Shown one piece after another: positions 21,192 to 29,877 of a stretch of DNA of 64,000 nt. Position numbers and translations under genes: made by a program. Numbering within the stretch: the stretch's first letter is position 1; every line of letters begins with the position of its first letter. Source of the stretch: Sulfuritalea sp. (GTDB lineage Bacteria > Pseudomonadota > Gammaproteobacteria > Burkholderiales > Rhodocyclaceae); the NCBI GenBank assembly GCA_022842325.1, contig JALHPU010000015.1:38904-102903 (forward strand). Reading direction: 5' to 3'. The notes beneath the pieces are model-generated. The model searched no databases, was not told the DNA's origin, and saw nothing but the letters and a program-made list of their open reading frames with translations.

Positions 21192-22837
21192 AACAGGGAA
21201 TGGGGATGGTGGTCGCCGTCGCGGTGGCGGCACTGGCGGCGGGCGGCGGCTACTGGATCGGAGCGCGCAAGGGCGGTGGCGAGCTTGGCGCTGCGCCTGC
21301 CGCGCAATCGGCATCTATAGCCCCCGTGGGCGCCAAGAAGGAACCCAAGCTGCTCTACTACCGCAACCCGATGGGGCTTCCTGACACCTCGCCGACGCCA
21401 AAGAAAGACCCGATGGGCATGGATTACGTGCCGGTCTACGAAGGCGCCCAGGACGAAGAACCAACGCCCGCTAACCAGATCAGGATCAGCACCGAGAAGA
21501 TACAGAAACTCGGGGTCAGAACCGAAGTCGCCAGTTTGCGTGCACTGGACAAACTCGTTCGCGCTGCCGGCCGCGTCGAGCCGGACGAGCGCCGCACCTT
21601 TGCCATCTCGCCCAAGTTCGAGGGTTATGTCGAACGCCTGCACGTCAATGCCACCGGCCAGCCGGTAGCCAAAGGGCAGGCCCTGTTCGAGGTCTATAGT
21701 CCTGAACTGGTGTCGGCCCAGCGCGAATATGCCATCGCCGCCCAAGGCGTCGATTCCCTGAACGAAGCCGGCGGCGAAGCCCAGGCCGGCATGCGGCAAT
21801 TGGCTGCGTCGAGCCTGATGCGCCTCAAGAACTGGGACATCTCCGAAGAGCAGGTCAAGGCGCTGGCGAAGTCCGGCGAGACCAGGCGCACCCTGACCTT
21901 CCGTTCGCCGGTGAGTGGCATCGTCACCGAGAAAAAAGCCCTGCAAGGCATGCGCTTCATGCCGGGCGAAGCCCTGTACCAAGTCGCCGATCTGTCGGCC
22001 GTGTGGGTTGTCGCCGACGTCTTCGAGCAGGACATCGGACTGGTGAAAGTCGGCGCTGGCGCCACGGTGAAAATCAATGCCTACCCGGAAAAGGTTTTCA
22101 AAGGCTCCGTCACCTACGTCTATCCGACGCTGACAGCGGAGACTCGTACCATTCCGGTCCGCGTGGAACTCGCCAATCCCGGGCAATTGCTCAAGCCCGG
22201 TATGTACGCCCAGATGGAAGTCACCGTCGCGGCGAAAGGGGCCGTTGTCACGGTACCCATCTCGGCCGTCATCGACAGCGGAACCCGCCGCATCGTGCTG
22301 ATCCAGGCCGGGGAAGGTCGCTTCGAGCCGCGCGAGGTCAAGCTCGGCGCCCGTAGCGACACCTACGTTGAAGTCATTGAGGGCGTCAAGGACGGCGAGC
22401 CGGTGGTGGTGGCCGCCAACTTCCTGATCGATGCGGAAAGCAATCTGAAGGCGGCAGTCGGCGGCTTCGGACATTCGGCACACGGTGCGGCGCCCAAGAC
22501 GGAGGGGAATGGATCAGCCCAGACACCTGCAAACTCCAGCGTTGAGGCAAAGCAGGCGACGCCTGCCGCCAACGGTTCCAGCCACCAGGCGGAAGGCAAG
22601 ATCGACGCCATCGACGCCAAGGCGGGGACGGTATCCATCGCCCACGGTCCGGTGGCAAGCCTCAAGTGGCCTGCCATGACGATGGACTTCATGCTCGCCA
22701 ATTCCGCACTGATCGGCACGCTCAAGCCAGGTGCGACGGTCGCCTTCACATTCGTCGAGCGCAAACCCGGCGAGTGGGTGATCGTCAAGCTCGAAGGCAC
22801 GGGCGCGTCGCGTCCCTCGGCCCATTCCGGCCACTGA
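21188..22837 (+). CDS. cusB: CusB-type adaptor with N-terminal metal-binding and C-terminal CusF-like domains
   Basis: A 549-aa periplasmic adaptor, longer than the about 400 residues of E. coli CusB. After a membrane anchor (residues 6-24) comes a heavy-metal-binding segment (LLYYRNPMGLPDTSPTPKKD, then PMGMDYVPVY) whose methionines correspond to the CusB metal site; then the barrel, lipoyl and helical hairpin domains of the family (residues 95-405); then, after a low-complexity linker, a complete CusF-like domain at about 470-545 (VSIAHGPVASLKWPAMTMDF). The fusion would deliver copper directly to the pump. The start overlaps the cusC stop by 4 bases. Confidence 0.95.
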   Translation: MKQGMGMVVAVAVAALAAGGGYWIGARKGGGELGAAPAAQSASIAPVGAKKEPKLLYYRNPMGLPDTSPTPKKDPMGMDYVPVYEGAQDEEPTPANQIRISTEKIQKLGVRTEVASLRALDKLVRAAGRVEPDERRTFAISPKFEGYVERLHVNATGQPVAKGQALFEVYSPELVSAQREYAIAAQGVDSLNEAGGEAQAGMRQLAASSLMRLKNWDISEEQVKALAKSGETRRTLTFRSPVSGIVTEKKALQGMRFMPGEALYQVADLSAVWVVADVFEQDIGLVKVGAGATVKINAYPEKVFKGSVTYVYPTLTAETRTIPVRVELANPGQLLKPGMYAQMEVTVAAKGAVVTVPISAVIDSGTRRIVLIQAGEGRFEPREVKLGARSDTYVEVIEGVKDGEPVVVAANFLIDAESNLKAAVGGFGHSAHGAAPKTEGNGSAQTPANSSVEAKQATPAANGSSHQAEGKIDAIDAKAGTVSIAHGPVASLKWPAMTMDFMLANSALIGTLKPGATVAFTFVERKPGEWVIVKLEGTGASRPSAHSGH

Positions 22838-22861
22838 AGCGGCCGCTGACAGAGAGTCGCC

Positions 22862-25800
22862 ATGCTTGCCAATATCATTGAATGGTCGGGCAGGAACCGC
22901 TTCCTGGTTCTGCTCGCCACCCTGTTCGTCACGATCGCCGGCATCTATGCGGTATTGCGCACGCCGATCGATGCCTTGCCCGATCTCTCGGACGTGCAGG
23001 TCATCGTCTACACCGAATACCCCGGCCAGGCGCCACAGGTAGTAGAAGATCAGGTCACCTATCCGCTCACCACCGCCATGCTCTCGGTGCCGAAGTCGAA
23101 GGTGGTGCGCGGCTTTTCTTTCTTCGGCGCGTCCTTCGTCTATATCATTTTCGAGGACGGCACCGACATCTACTGGGCGCGCTCGCGCGTGCTCGAATAC
23201 CTCAACTTCGCGTCCAGCCGCATGCCCAAGGGCGTAACGCCCTCGCTAGGGCCGGACGCCACGGGCGTCGGCTGGGTCTATCAATATGCGCTGCTAGCGA
23301 AAGACAAGACGCTGGCCGAGTTGCGCACCATACAGGACTGGTACGTCCGCTATCAACTGACCAAGGCGCACGGCGTCGCCGAAGTCGCATCCATCGGTGG
23401 CTTCGTCCAGACTTATCAGGTCACAGTCGATCCGGTTAAGCTGCGCGCCTACGGCATTCCGTTGATGAAGGTTGCCCAGGTGATCCGCGACTCCAATCGC
23501 GATGTCGGTGGCCGGGTCGTGGAGATGGCCGAGACCGAGTACATGGTGCGTGGCGAGGGCTATCTCACGGGCCGTGGCGACATCGAGATGCTGGTCGTCA
23601 AGAGCGAGAAGGGAACGCCGGTACTGATTCGCGACATCGCCCGCGTTGAACTGGGGCCAGACGAACGTCGCGGCCTGACCGAACTCAATGGCGAGGGCGA
23701 AGTGGTGTCGGGCATCGCCATGGCCCGCTATGGTCAGAACGCGCTGGAAGTCATCCATAACCTGAAAGCCAAGATCGCTGAAATCGGCCCCGGCCTACCC
23801 GAGGGGGTCACGGTGCAGACGGTTTATGACCGCTCCGAACTTATTCACCGCGCCATCGATACCCTCAAGCGAACGCTGCTTGAGGAATCGATCATCGTCG
23901 CCCTGGTCTGCTTCGTCTTCCTGCTGCATGTGAGGAGCGCCCTAGTCGCGATCCTGATGCTGCCGGTCGGTATCCTGATCGCCTTCATCGCCATGCGCTC
24001 GCTGGGCATGACCTCCAACCTGATGAGCCTGGGCGGCATCGCCATCGCCATCGGTGCAATGATCGATGCCGCGATCGTAATGATCGAAAACGCGCACAAG
24101 CACCTGGAGCGCCTGCCCGAGGGTCATACGACCAACGATCGCGCCGATGCCATGCTCGCTGCCTGTAAGGAAGTCGGGCCGGCGCTGTTCTTCTCGCTGC
24201 TGATCATCACGGTCTCCTTCCTGCCGGTCTTCAGCCTGGAAGGCCAGGAGGGCCGGCTGTTCTCGCCGCTGGCCTACACCAAGACATTTTCCATGGCCGG
24301 CGCGGCGCTGCTTTCGATCACGCTGGTGCCGGTGCTGATGATGCTGTTCATCCGCGGCAAGATCATGCCGGAAGCGAAAAACCCGGTGAATCGTTTCCTG
24401 ATTTGGGTATATCGGCCGATCATCGCCGGGGTGATGCGCTGGAAGAAGTTGACCATCGCGCTGGCGTTGCTCGCCCTTGGCGTTTCGATTTATCCGGCCA
24501 CAAAGCTCGGTTCCGAGTTCATGCCGACGTTGAATGAGGGAACCCTGCTCTACATGCCGGCTTCCCTGCCGGGTATGTCGATCACCAAGGCAGCGGAACT
24601 CATGCAGACGCAGAACAAGATCATCAAGAGCTTCCCCGAGGTTAGCTCGGTCTACGGCAAGGCCGGTCGCGCCAACACGGCGACCGACCCGGCGCCCACC
24701 GAAATGTTCGAGACCGTGATCAATCTCAAACCGGAATCAGAATGGCGCGCCGGCATGACCACCGACAAGCTGATTGCCGAACTCGACAAGGCGATGCAAT
24801 TTCCCGGTGTCGCCAACGCCTGGACCATGCCGATCAAGGCGCGTATCGACATGCTGTCCACCGGTATTCGCACGCCGATCGGCATCAAGGTCTTCGGCAA
24901 GGATTTGGCTGAGATGGAGAAGCTGGCCAAGCAGATCGAAGCCACGGTGAAAGCCGTACCCGGCACCACCAGCGCCTTCGCCGAGCGTATTACCGGCGGT
25001 TTCTATATCAACATCAAACCGGACCGCGAGCAACTGGCCCGCTTTGGACTGGCGGTGGGCGATCTGCAGGACGTGATCGGTACGGCGCTTGGCGGCGAGA
25101 TGGTGACCACCACGGTCGAGGGCCGCGAGCGTTTCGGCGTACAGGTGCGCTACCCACGCGAACTGCGTTCCGATCCGGAACAGATCGCACGTGAGGTGCT
25201 GGTGCCGACGATGGCAGGCGCAATGATTCCCCTGGGCCAGCTGGCAAAAGTATCGGTGTCCAAGGGCGCACCATCGATCCGCACCGAGAACGCACTGCTT
25301 TCCGCTTACATCTACGTCGACATCCGCGACCGGGACATCGGCGGCTACGTGGCCGACGCAAAGAAGGCCGTGGCGGAAAACGTCAAGTTCCCGCCCGGCT
25401 ATTACGTTACATGGAGCGGTCAGTTTGAGTACATGGAGCGGGCCATTGAAAAAATGAAGATCGTGATCCCCGTGACTCTGTTGTCGATCTTCCTGCTGCT
25501 CTACCTCAACTTCAGACGAATCACCGAGACGCTGATCGTCATGCTCTCGGTGCCATTCGCGCTCGTTGGCGGAGTCTGGTTGATGTGGCTGCTCAACTAC
25601 AACCTTTCGGTGGCGGTGGCGGTCGGCTTCATCGCTCTGGCCGGAGTGGCGGCCGAGACGGGTGTCGTCATGCTGATCTACCTCGATCATGCGTGGGAAG
25701 CGGCGAAGAAAAAGTCGGCGCTGGCGGGACGGCAACCGGGCGCTGAGGACCTGTATGCGGCAGTGATGGAGGGCGCGGTCGAACGCGTGCGGCCGAAGAT

Positions 25801-25996
25801 GATGACCGTTGTGGCCATCATGGCCGGTCTCCTGCCCATCATGTGGGGTACCGGAACCGGATCGGAAGTCATGAGCCGCATTGCCGCGCCCATGGTCGGC
25901 GGCATGATTTCGTCGACGGTGCTGACGCTGGCCGTGATTCCGGCGATTTATGCGCTGGTCAAGCAGTGGCGGCTGAAGCGCGGGCTGGAGGGCTGA
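22862..25996 (+). CDS. cusA: Cu(I)/Ag(I) RND efflux pump CusA
   Basis: A 1044-aa HME-RND proton antiporter. Transmembrane helix 4 has the CusA-specific sequence GGIAIAIGAMIDAAIVMIEN, and the periplasmic part has Met-containing segments PTEMFETVINLKPE and KARIDMLSTGIRTPIG, the regions where CusA keeps its copper-binding methionines. The length and 12-helix layout are normal. It follows the cusB stop by 24 bases. It would export Cu(I)/Ag(I) from the periplasm, and possibly the cytoplasm, through CusC. A fragment of a second, diverged cusA lies just downstream. Confidence 0.97.
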   Translation: MLANIIEWSGRNRFLVLLATLFVTIAGIYAVLRTPIDALPDLSDVQVIVYTEYPGQAPQVVEDQVTYPLTTAMLSVPKSKVVRGFSFFGASFVYIIFEDGTDIYWARSRVLEYLNFASSRMPKGVTPSLGPDATGVGWVYQYALLAKDKTLAELRTIQDWYVRYQLTKAHGVAEVASIGGFVQTYQVTVDPVKLRAYGIPLMKVAQVIRDSNRDVGGRVVEMAETEYMVRGEGYLTGRGDIEMLVVKSEKGTPVLIRDIARVELGPDERRGLTELNGEGEVVSGIAMARYGQNALEVIHNLKAKIAEIGPGLPEGVTVQTVYDRSELIHRAIDTLKRTLLEESIIVALVCFVFLLHVRSALVAILMLPVGILIAFIAMRSLGMTSNLMSLGGIAIAIGAMIDAAIVMIENAHKHLERLPEGHTTNDRADAMLAACKEVGPALFFSLLIITVSFLPVFSLEGQEGRLFSPLAYTKTFSMAGAALLSITLVPVLMMLFIRGKIMPEAKNPVNRFLIWVYRPIIAGVMRWKKLTIALALLALGVSIYPATKLGSEFMPTLNEGTLLYMPASLPGMSITKAAELMQTQNKIIKSFPEVSSVYGKAGRANTATDPAPTEMFETVINLKPESEWRAGMTTDKLIAELDKAMQFPGVANAWTMPIKARIDMLSTGIRTPIGIKVFGKDLAEMEKLAKQIEATVKAVPGTTSAFAERITGGFYINIKPDREQLARFGLAVGDLQDVIGTALGGEMVTTTVEGRERFGVQVRYPRELRSDPEQIAREVLVPTMAGAMIPLGQLAKVSVSKGAPSIRTENALLSAYIYVDIRDRDIGGYVADAKKAVAENVKFPPGYYVTWSGQFEYMERAIEKMKIVIPVTLLSIFLLLYLNFRRITETLIVMLSVPFALVGGVWLMWLLNYNLSVAVAVGFIALAGVAAETGVVMLIYLDHAWEAAKKKSALAGRQPGAEDLYAAVMEGAVERVRPKMMTVVAIMAGLLPIMWGTGTGSEVMSRIAAPMVGGMISSTVLTLAVIPAIYALVKQWRLKRGLEG

Positions 25997-26097
25997 CGGA
26001 GCGCATCGCTGTTGCCGGCAGCGGAACCCGTCATGAGCAATTGGCAGGCTATATTGTTGAAGGAGTCCCAGTTTCGTGCTTGCCAGAAATTCCGCAC

Positions 26098-26208
26098 ATG
26101 CCGATCCATCTCGACCATGCCTGGCAAGCCGCCAAGCAAAAGTCGGTGCTGGCGGGACGGCGACCGGACACGCGGAACCTCTATGCCGACGTGATAGACG
26201 GCGCCGTG
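26098..26208 (+). pseudogene. fragment of a second cusA gene
   Basis: Translated from 26098 this reads MPIHLDHAWQAAKQKS..., then VLAGRRPDTRNLYADVIDGA, which lines up with the cusA segment MLIYLDHAWEAAKKKSALAG and QPGAEDLYAAVMEGA near its C-terminus (DNA 25671-25785). About 37 codons are recognisable; both ends are lost and the right end runs into the 3' end of the GGDEF gene. It differs from the intact gene at many positions, so it is an old duplicate or the remnant of another Cus system, not a recent copy. Confidence 0.75.
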
Positions 26209-27371
26209 GGCGCGGCGCCCACAACCGGCTCCACCGATGGGGCAACGCGGTTGCGTCCTTCGGCTTTCGCGCGATACAGCCGTTCATCCGCCGCGCGGAT
26301 GAGTTCGTCCCCCGTCGTTCCGTCGCCTGGAAACTCGGCCAGCCCGATGCTGATGGTGACCGGAAAGGCCCGATCGCCGCCGATGGGGAACCGATCTGCC
26401 GTCACCTGGCGGAGTTTCTCGGCGACGACCACCCCGTCGCCAAGATGCGTTTCGGGAAGGATGATGACGAACTCTTCGCCACCATAGCGAGCGATGCGGT
26501 CTTCGGCGCGGACGTTCTGCCCCATGAGCTTGGTCAGATCCCGCAGGAGCCGGTCGCCGGCCTGGTGGCCATGAGCATCGTTGAAACGCTTGAAGTGGTC
26601 GATGTCGATCATCGCGATGGTCAGCGGGCGCCCGTGTCGTCCAGCGCGGCTCAGTTCTTCGTCCAGGGTGGTGTCGAGGTAGCGGCGGTTGAACACCCCC
26701 GTGAGCCCGTCGGTGACCGCCAGGCGCTCTGCGACCGCCAGGAAACCGCGCGCGATGCGTTCGAGGTAAACCAGGCCAAGCACGCCGAAGAGCACGGCGA
26801 GACCGAGTTGTGCGTAGAAGAGCATACTGGTCCAGAACCGGATGCGCTTTGCCGACGCCTGCGCCAGGTTCAGGTCGGCTTCGTGTCGCTGGTGCAATCC
26901 GGCATAGTAATGGGCAAAGGTGGTATCGAAGAGTTCGCGCGAGCGGGCCAGCGCGCGCCCTTCGCTCCCGTTTCCCCGGTTACCGGCAGCCACCACGCCA
27001 TCCAGTGCCTGGCTGTAGCTGGCGAAGTTCTTCTCAATGTCGCCGGCATCGGGCGTGTGCGCGGACTCTCCATGAGGCTGGGTCGCCAGGGTAACAAGGG
27101 AGGCGCGAGCGACCTCCTTCTGCCGGGCGAACTCGGTACGGAAGGCATCGTTGCCGGTTTCGGCATAGCCAGTAGCGGCAATCAGCATCAGGTGCATCGC
27201 TGAGTGGAACTTCTCGGAAGCGTGCATCTGCTCGGTGATGTGCGCGGCGACCACCAGGTGGTCGTACAGTCGGGTGATGCTGTTTCGGTAGGTCAACTGC
27301 GACGCGATGAACGCAGCCACAAGTACCAGGATGCCGAGCGCCCACTTCGTGCGAAAGGATTTCGTGTTCAT
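26181..27371 (-). CDS. membrane-anchored diguanylate cyclase (GGDEF)
   Basis: A 396-aa protein that would make cyclic di-GMP. A first transmembrane helix (WALGILVLVAAFIASQL) is followed by a helical periplasmic sensor of about 150 residues, a second helix (LFYAQLGLAVLFGVLGLVYL) and a GGDEF domain (about residues 215-375) with the active GGEEF form in RYGGEEFVIILPE; an inhibitory RxxD site is not evident. ATG 27371 (MNTKSFRTK) is the more natural start; the ribosome site is weak. The last bases overlap the cusA fragment on the other strand. It may link metal stress to surface growth, with the HD-GYP protein downstream as the opposing activity; this is inference. Confidence 0.93.
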   Translation of the reverse strand: MNTKSFRTKWALGILVLVAAFIASQLTYRNSITRLYDHLVVAAHITEQMHASEKFHSAMHLMLIAATGYAETGNDAFRTEFARQKEVARASLVTLATQPHGESAHTPDAGDIEKNFASYSQALDGVVAAGNRGNGSEGRALARSRELFDTTFAHYYAGLHQRHEADLNLAQASAKRIRFWTSMLFYAQLGLAVLFGVLGLVYLERIARGFLAVAERLAVTDGLTGVFNRRYLDTTLDEELSRAGRHGRPLTIAMIDIDHFKRFNDAHGHQAGDRLLRDLTKLMGQNVRAEDRIARYGGEEFVIILPETHLGDGVVVAEKLRQVTADRFPIGGDRAFPVTISIGLAEFPGDGTTGDELIRAADERLYRAKAEGRNRVAPSVEPVVGAAPTAPSITSA

Positions 27372-27471
27372 GACGTTACTGCTGCCCCTTGTCTTCGATG
27401 CGATCATACCCGTGTCGTGGTCCCGGTCGCGACCTGAGACACTGTTGTCTTCGGATCGATCCCCCTTTTGA

Positions 27472-27521
27472 ATTACATCTTCCAGTCAACTTTGTAATCT
27501 TCGCGCAACCTTTCGGTCAGC
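27472..27521 (+). promoter_or_regulatory. CusR-type operator before lipoprotein/DUF2933/cytochrome unit
   Basis: ATTACATCTTCC at 27472 and, 21 bases further, TGTAATCTTCGCGCAACC followed by TTTCGGTCAGC. The second part aligns with the motif at 18486 (TGTAATTTGTCGGTCAGC). It lies about 130 bases upstream of the small lipoprotein gene and reads toward it. Confidence 0.5.
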
Positions 27522-27652
27522 ATCGTCGGTCGACAATGGCAGCGCTTGATCTGGGTTTCTCCAGAATCGGTCACACAGAGGGTTTGTGTTTGATACATAC
27601 ATCAACTCTCGGAGAGAGAGTTGTCCCATGGTTTCAACATTAGGAGAAGGTG

Positions 27653-27778
27653 ATGTCGAAGAAGATGTGGATGGTTGCGGCAGCGTTGATCACGGTGTTG
27701 CTGGGAGGCTGCGTCACCAGTGGAGGTTATTCCGGCGGTGGTTCCAGCAGCGGGTCAAGCGGTGGGCACTCCCACTGA
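27653..27778 (+). CDS. very small lipoprotein, 41 aa
   Basis: MSKKMWMVAAALITVLLGGC followed by VTSGGYSGGG and a Ser/Gly/His tail (GGHSH). The lipobox LLGGC predicts lipidation of Cys20, leaving a 21-residue Gly/Ser-rich mature peptide ending in two histidines. TAGGAGAAGG lies 5-12 bases before the ATG. It is the first gene after the CusR-type operator at 27472. The His tail suggests metal contact, but no homologue with known function is recognised. Confidence 0.7.
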   Translation: MSKKMWMVAAALITVLLGGCVTSGGYSGGGSSSGSSGGHSH

Positions 27779-27935
27779 CCTCGTCCGGAAACTACGGAGG
27801 GCTTTCCGCCGTTGGCAGATGGCATTCCACGCCTGGCGCGAGGAAAACGCCAAGGCACACGCCACGGCGAAACCCACGGCCTGCTGTTCCGCACCGCCTC
27901 CCGGCAGTAATCAAAATCGAGAAAGCAAATCATGA
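27762..27935 (+). CDS. small hypothetical protein, 57 aa
   Basis: An open frame from GTG 27762 overlaps the end of the lipoprotein gene and ends in an ATGA overlap with the DUF2933 gene, which supports translation by coupling. The product is basic in its first half (LVRKLRRAFRRWQMAFHAW) and has a Cys pair (TACCSAPPPG) near its end. A longer form could start at 27720. No family is recognised, and base composition alone does not prove it. Confidence 0.4.
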   Translation: MGTPTDLVRKLRRAFRRWQMAFHAWREENAKAHATAKPTACCSAPPPGSNQNRESKS

Positions 27936-28168
27936 ATCCAGAAACCAGCCATCACCATCCCCAGCCGTGGTATCGATCCCGAGGGGGTGTCGTCATTGCC
28001 ATGATCGCAGTCGTCGTGCTTTTCTTCGTGATTCGTGAGCATTGGGAGCATTTGACCGGTAGATGGGTCTATCTATTGCTTCTGCTGTGCCCGCTGATGC
28101 ATTTCTTCGGTCACGGCGGGCATGGCGGACATGGCAAGACAGGAGGGAACAGTGGGGAAAGTTCGTAG
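27932..28168 (+). CDS. DUF2933 small membrane protein
   Basis: A 78-aa protein with a His-rich N-terminus (ETSHHHPQPW), two membrane helices (GVVIAMIAVVVLFFVI and WVYLLLLLCPLMHFF) and a Gly/His-rich tail (GHGGHGGHGKTGG). This matches DUF2933, a family found in heavy-metal resistance loci beside CopA-type ATPases and RND pumps. The His-rich ends suggest copper binding at the membrane. It overlaps the preceding frame by 4 bases and the cytochrome gene by 17 bases. Confidence 0.85.
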   Translation: MNPETSHHHPQPWYRSRGGVVIAMIAVVVLFFVIREHWEHLTGRWVYLLLLLCPLMHFFGHGGHGGHGKTGGNSGESS

Positions 28169-28547
28169 GCGTTTGCGCGTGGCAGGACTGATCGCGGCCT
28201 TCAGCCTGCCCAGTCTGTCGGTACAGGCCCAGGGCTGGCAGGTGCCCAAGCCCAGTCCCGGCCTGATGCCCAATCCGGCAGTCGGCAAGAAACTGTTCGG
28301 AACGCACTGCGCTTCGTGCCACGGCGTTGCGCTGCAAGGGTCGGACAAGGGACCGCCGCTCCTGCATCGTATCTATGAGCCGTCTCACCACGCCGACATT
28401 GCGTTTCAACTCGCGGTCAAGAACGGCGTGCGCGCCCATCACTGGCAGTTTGGTGACATGGCGCCGCTGCCCCAGGTTACGCCCGATGACGTGGCGCACA
28501 TCACAGCCTATGTGCGCGCCGAACAGAAAAAAGCAGGTATCCGCTAA
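28152..28547 (+). CDS. class I c-type cytochrome, periplasmic
   Basis: A 131-aa exported monohaem cytochrome c. Signal peptide (LRVAGLIAAFSLPSLSVQAQ), haem-binding CASCH in GKKLFGTHCASCHGVALQGS, and a distal Met candidate in GDMAPLPQVTPDDVAHITAYVR. GTG 28152 is preferred because AGGAGGG lies 5 bases before it; an ATG at 28122 in the same frame has no such site. Small cytochromes of this type appear in many copper islands; the electron partner is unknown. Confidence 0.87.
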   Translation: MGKVRRRLRVAGLIAAFSLPSLSVQAQGWQVPKPSPGLMPNPAVGKKLFGTHCASCHGVALQGSDKGPPLLHRIYEPSHHADIAFQLAVKNGVRAHHWQFGDMAPLPQVTPDDVAHITAYVRAEQKKAGIR

Positions 28548-28810
28548 GGCATAGCCGCGAACGAAGCGGCCTTCCAGCACCGACATGAACACTCGCATCA
28601 ATGCCCTGAGCCGGGCGCGACAACAAGCCATGGAACCGCCATGTGCGGCAGCGTACGGACAGTTATTGAATTTGCACCTAAAAGAAACGTTCTCGCAATT
28701 GGTCATCCGGACTCCGTCATTGAGAACCGGGGCCGATGGCGCAAGCCTTGGCGATTGGCAGTCGCCAGGAATGTTGGCATTACGAAATTCAACCCTGAAG
28801 GAATATTCCT

Positions 28811-29263
28811 ATGAAGACCTCAATACTTGTTGCCTCACTTGCAGTTTCCATGTTGTCAGCGCCAGTTGTATTGGCTCAGGACAAAGCTGCACCGGCCAAG
28901 CCGGCGATGAGCATGGACATGGACAAGCAAATGCCCAAGATGCAGGAAAAAATGAAGGCGATGCAGGCGCAAATGGACAAGATCCACAAGACGACGGATC
29001 CGGCGGAACGGCAGAAGCTGATGCAGGCGCACATGCAGTCGATGATGGAAAACATGAAGATGATGCGCGGCATGGGTGGCCCGATGATGATGGGCGCAGG
29101 CGATCACGGCAGCATGAAGATGGGCGACAAGAAAGGCGCCATGATGGGGGGCGACATGATGCAGCACCACGAAATGATGGAGAAGCGCATGGACATGATG
29201 CAAATGATGATGGAGCAGATGATGCAGCGCGATCAGGCCATGGGGTCGATGCCCGCCAAGTAA
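28811..29263 (+). CDS. Met-rich periplasmic protein
   Basis: A 150-aa exported protein with a signal peptide (ILVASLAVSMLSAPVVLAQ). I count 39 methionines (26%), in runs such as MMRGMGGPMMMG and MMQMMMEQMMQ, plus several His. The mature part is probably mostly helical and would offer many thioether sites for Cu(I). The codon start at 28811 follows AAGGAA at 8 bases. It is placed between the cytochrome and CopA units. Metal storage or buffering in the periplasm is inferred from composition and context. Confidence 0.8.
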   Translation: MKTSILVASLAVSMLSAPVVLAQDKAAPAKPAMSMDMDKQMPKMQEKMKAMQAQMDKIHKTTDPAERQKLMQAHMQSMMENMKMMRGMGGPMMMGAGDHGSMKMGDKKGAMMGGDMMQHHEMMEKRMDMMQMMMEQMMQRDQAMGSMPAK

Positions 29264-29367
29264 AGCGGACATTGATGGCGCCTGGGCAGCGCGAACATGA
29301 TGCGCAGATCGTATGCGGCTAAGCCGTGCCGCTCAACGCGGCCTTGGCCGACCGACCTGTGTAGATT

Positions 29368-29877
29368 GTGACTACGATAACGACACCCCGCGATATGGCA
29401 CGGGCAGGTCTGTGGTCGGCGCTTGCCTTTGCCTTGAATCTGGCCTGGGAAATCGCCCACGTCAGGCTATACACGCTGTGGGCCTCGGCGGACGGTTTGA
29501 GTGTTGCATGGGCGCTGTTTCATTGCACCCTGGGCGATGTCGTGATTGCACTCGCGATGTTCTCGCTGGCAGTCGTCATGCTCGGAGACAAGGACTGGCC
29601 GATATCGCGCCCATGGGCCGGTGGCGCAATTGTCGTGGCCGGCGCCATGGCCTATACCGCATGGAGCGAGTGGTACAACGTCTATCGCGCTGGCAACTGG
29701 GGCTATACCACGAACATGCCGCTGGTTTTCGGCATTGGTCTTTCGCCACTCTTGCAGTGGCTGGTCTTGCCGCCCGTGATGGTGGCCGCCTATCGCGCGC
29801 TGGGGCCGGGACTGCTCGGCCGACATGAAACGCTACCCACAATTCAAACAAACGATTTCAAGAGAGGTTCGCCATGA
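29368..29877 (+). CDS. four-helix membrane protein upstream of copA
   Basis: A 169-aa membrane protein with four hydrophobic segments (about residues 12-32, 44-70, 82-100 and 122-145) and conserved-looking polar motifs in them ([29 protein letters not shown]). The GTG at 29368 opens the frame; an ATG at 29395 is an alternative and neither has a good ribosome site. The end overlaps the copA start by 4 bases, so the two are translated together. The family is found near CopA in other metal loci as far as I recall; its function is unknown. Confidence 0.8.
   Translation: MTTITTPRDMARAGLWSALAFALNLAWEIAHVRLYTLWASADGLSVAWALFHCTLGDVVIALAMFSLAVVMLGDKDWPISRPWAGGAIVVAGAMAYTAWSEWYNVYRAGNWGYTTNMPLVFGIGLSPLLQWLVLPPVMVAAYRALGPGLLGRHETLPTIQTNDFKRGSP

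Noticed and set aside
20750..22483. A 577-codon minus-strand frame opposite cusC/cusB
   Set aside because: Antisense shadow of two coupled, clearly real genes.
24737..26287. A 516-codon minus-strand frame opposite cusA
   Set aside because: Same antisense composition; overlaps the well-supported cusA and the cusA fragment.
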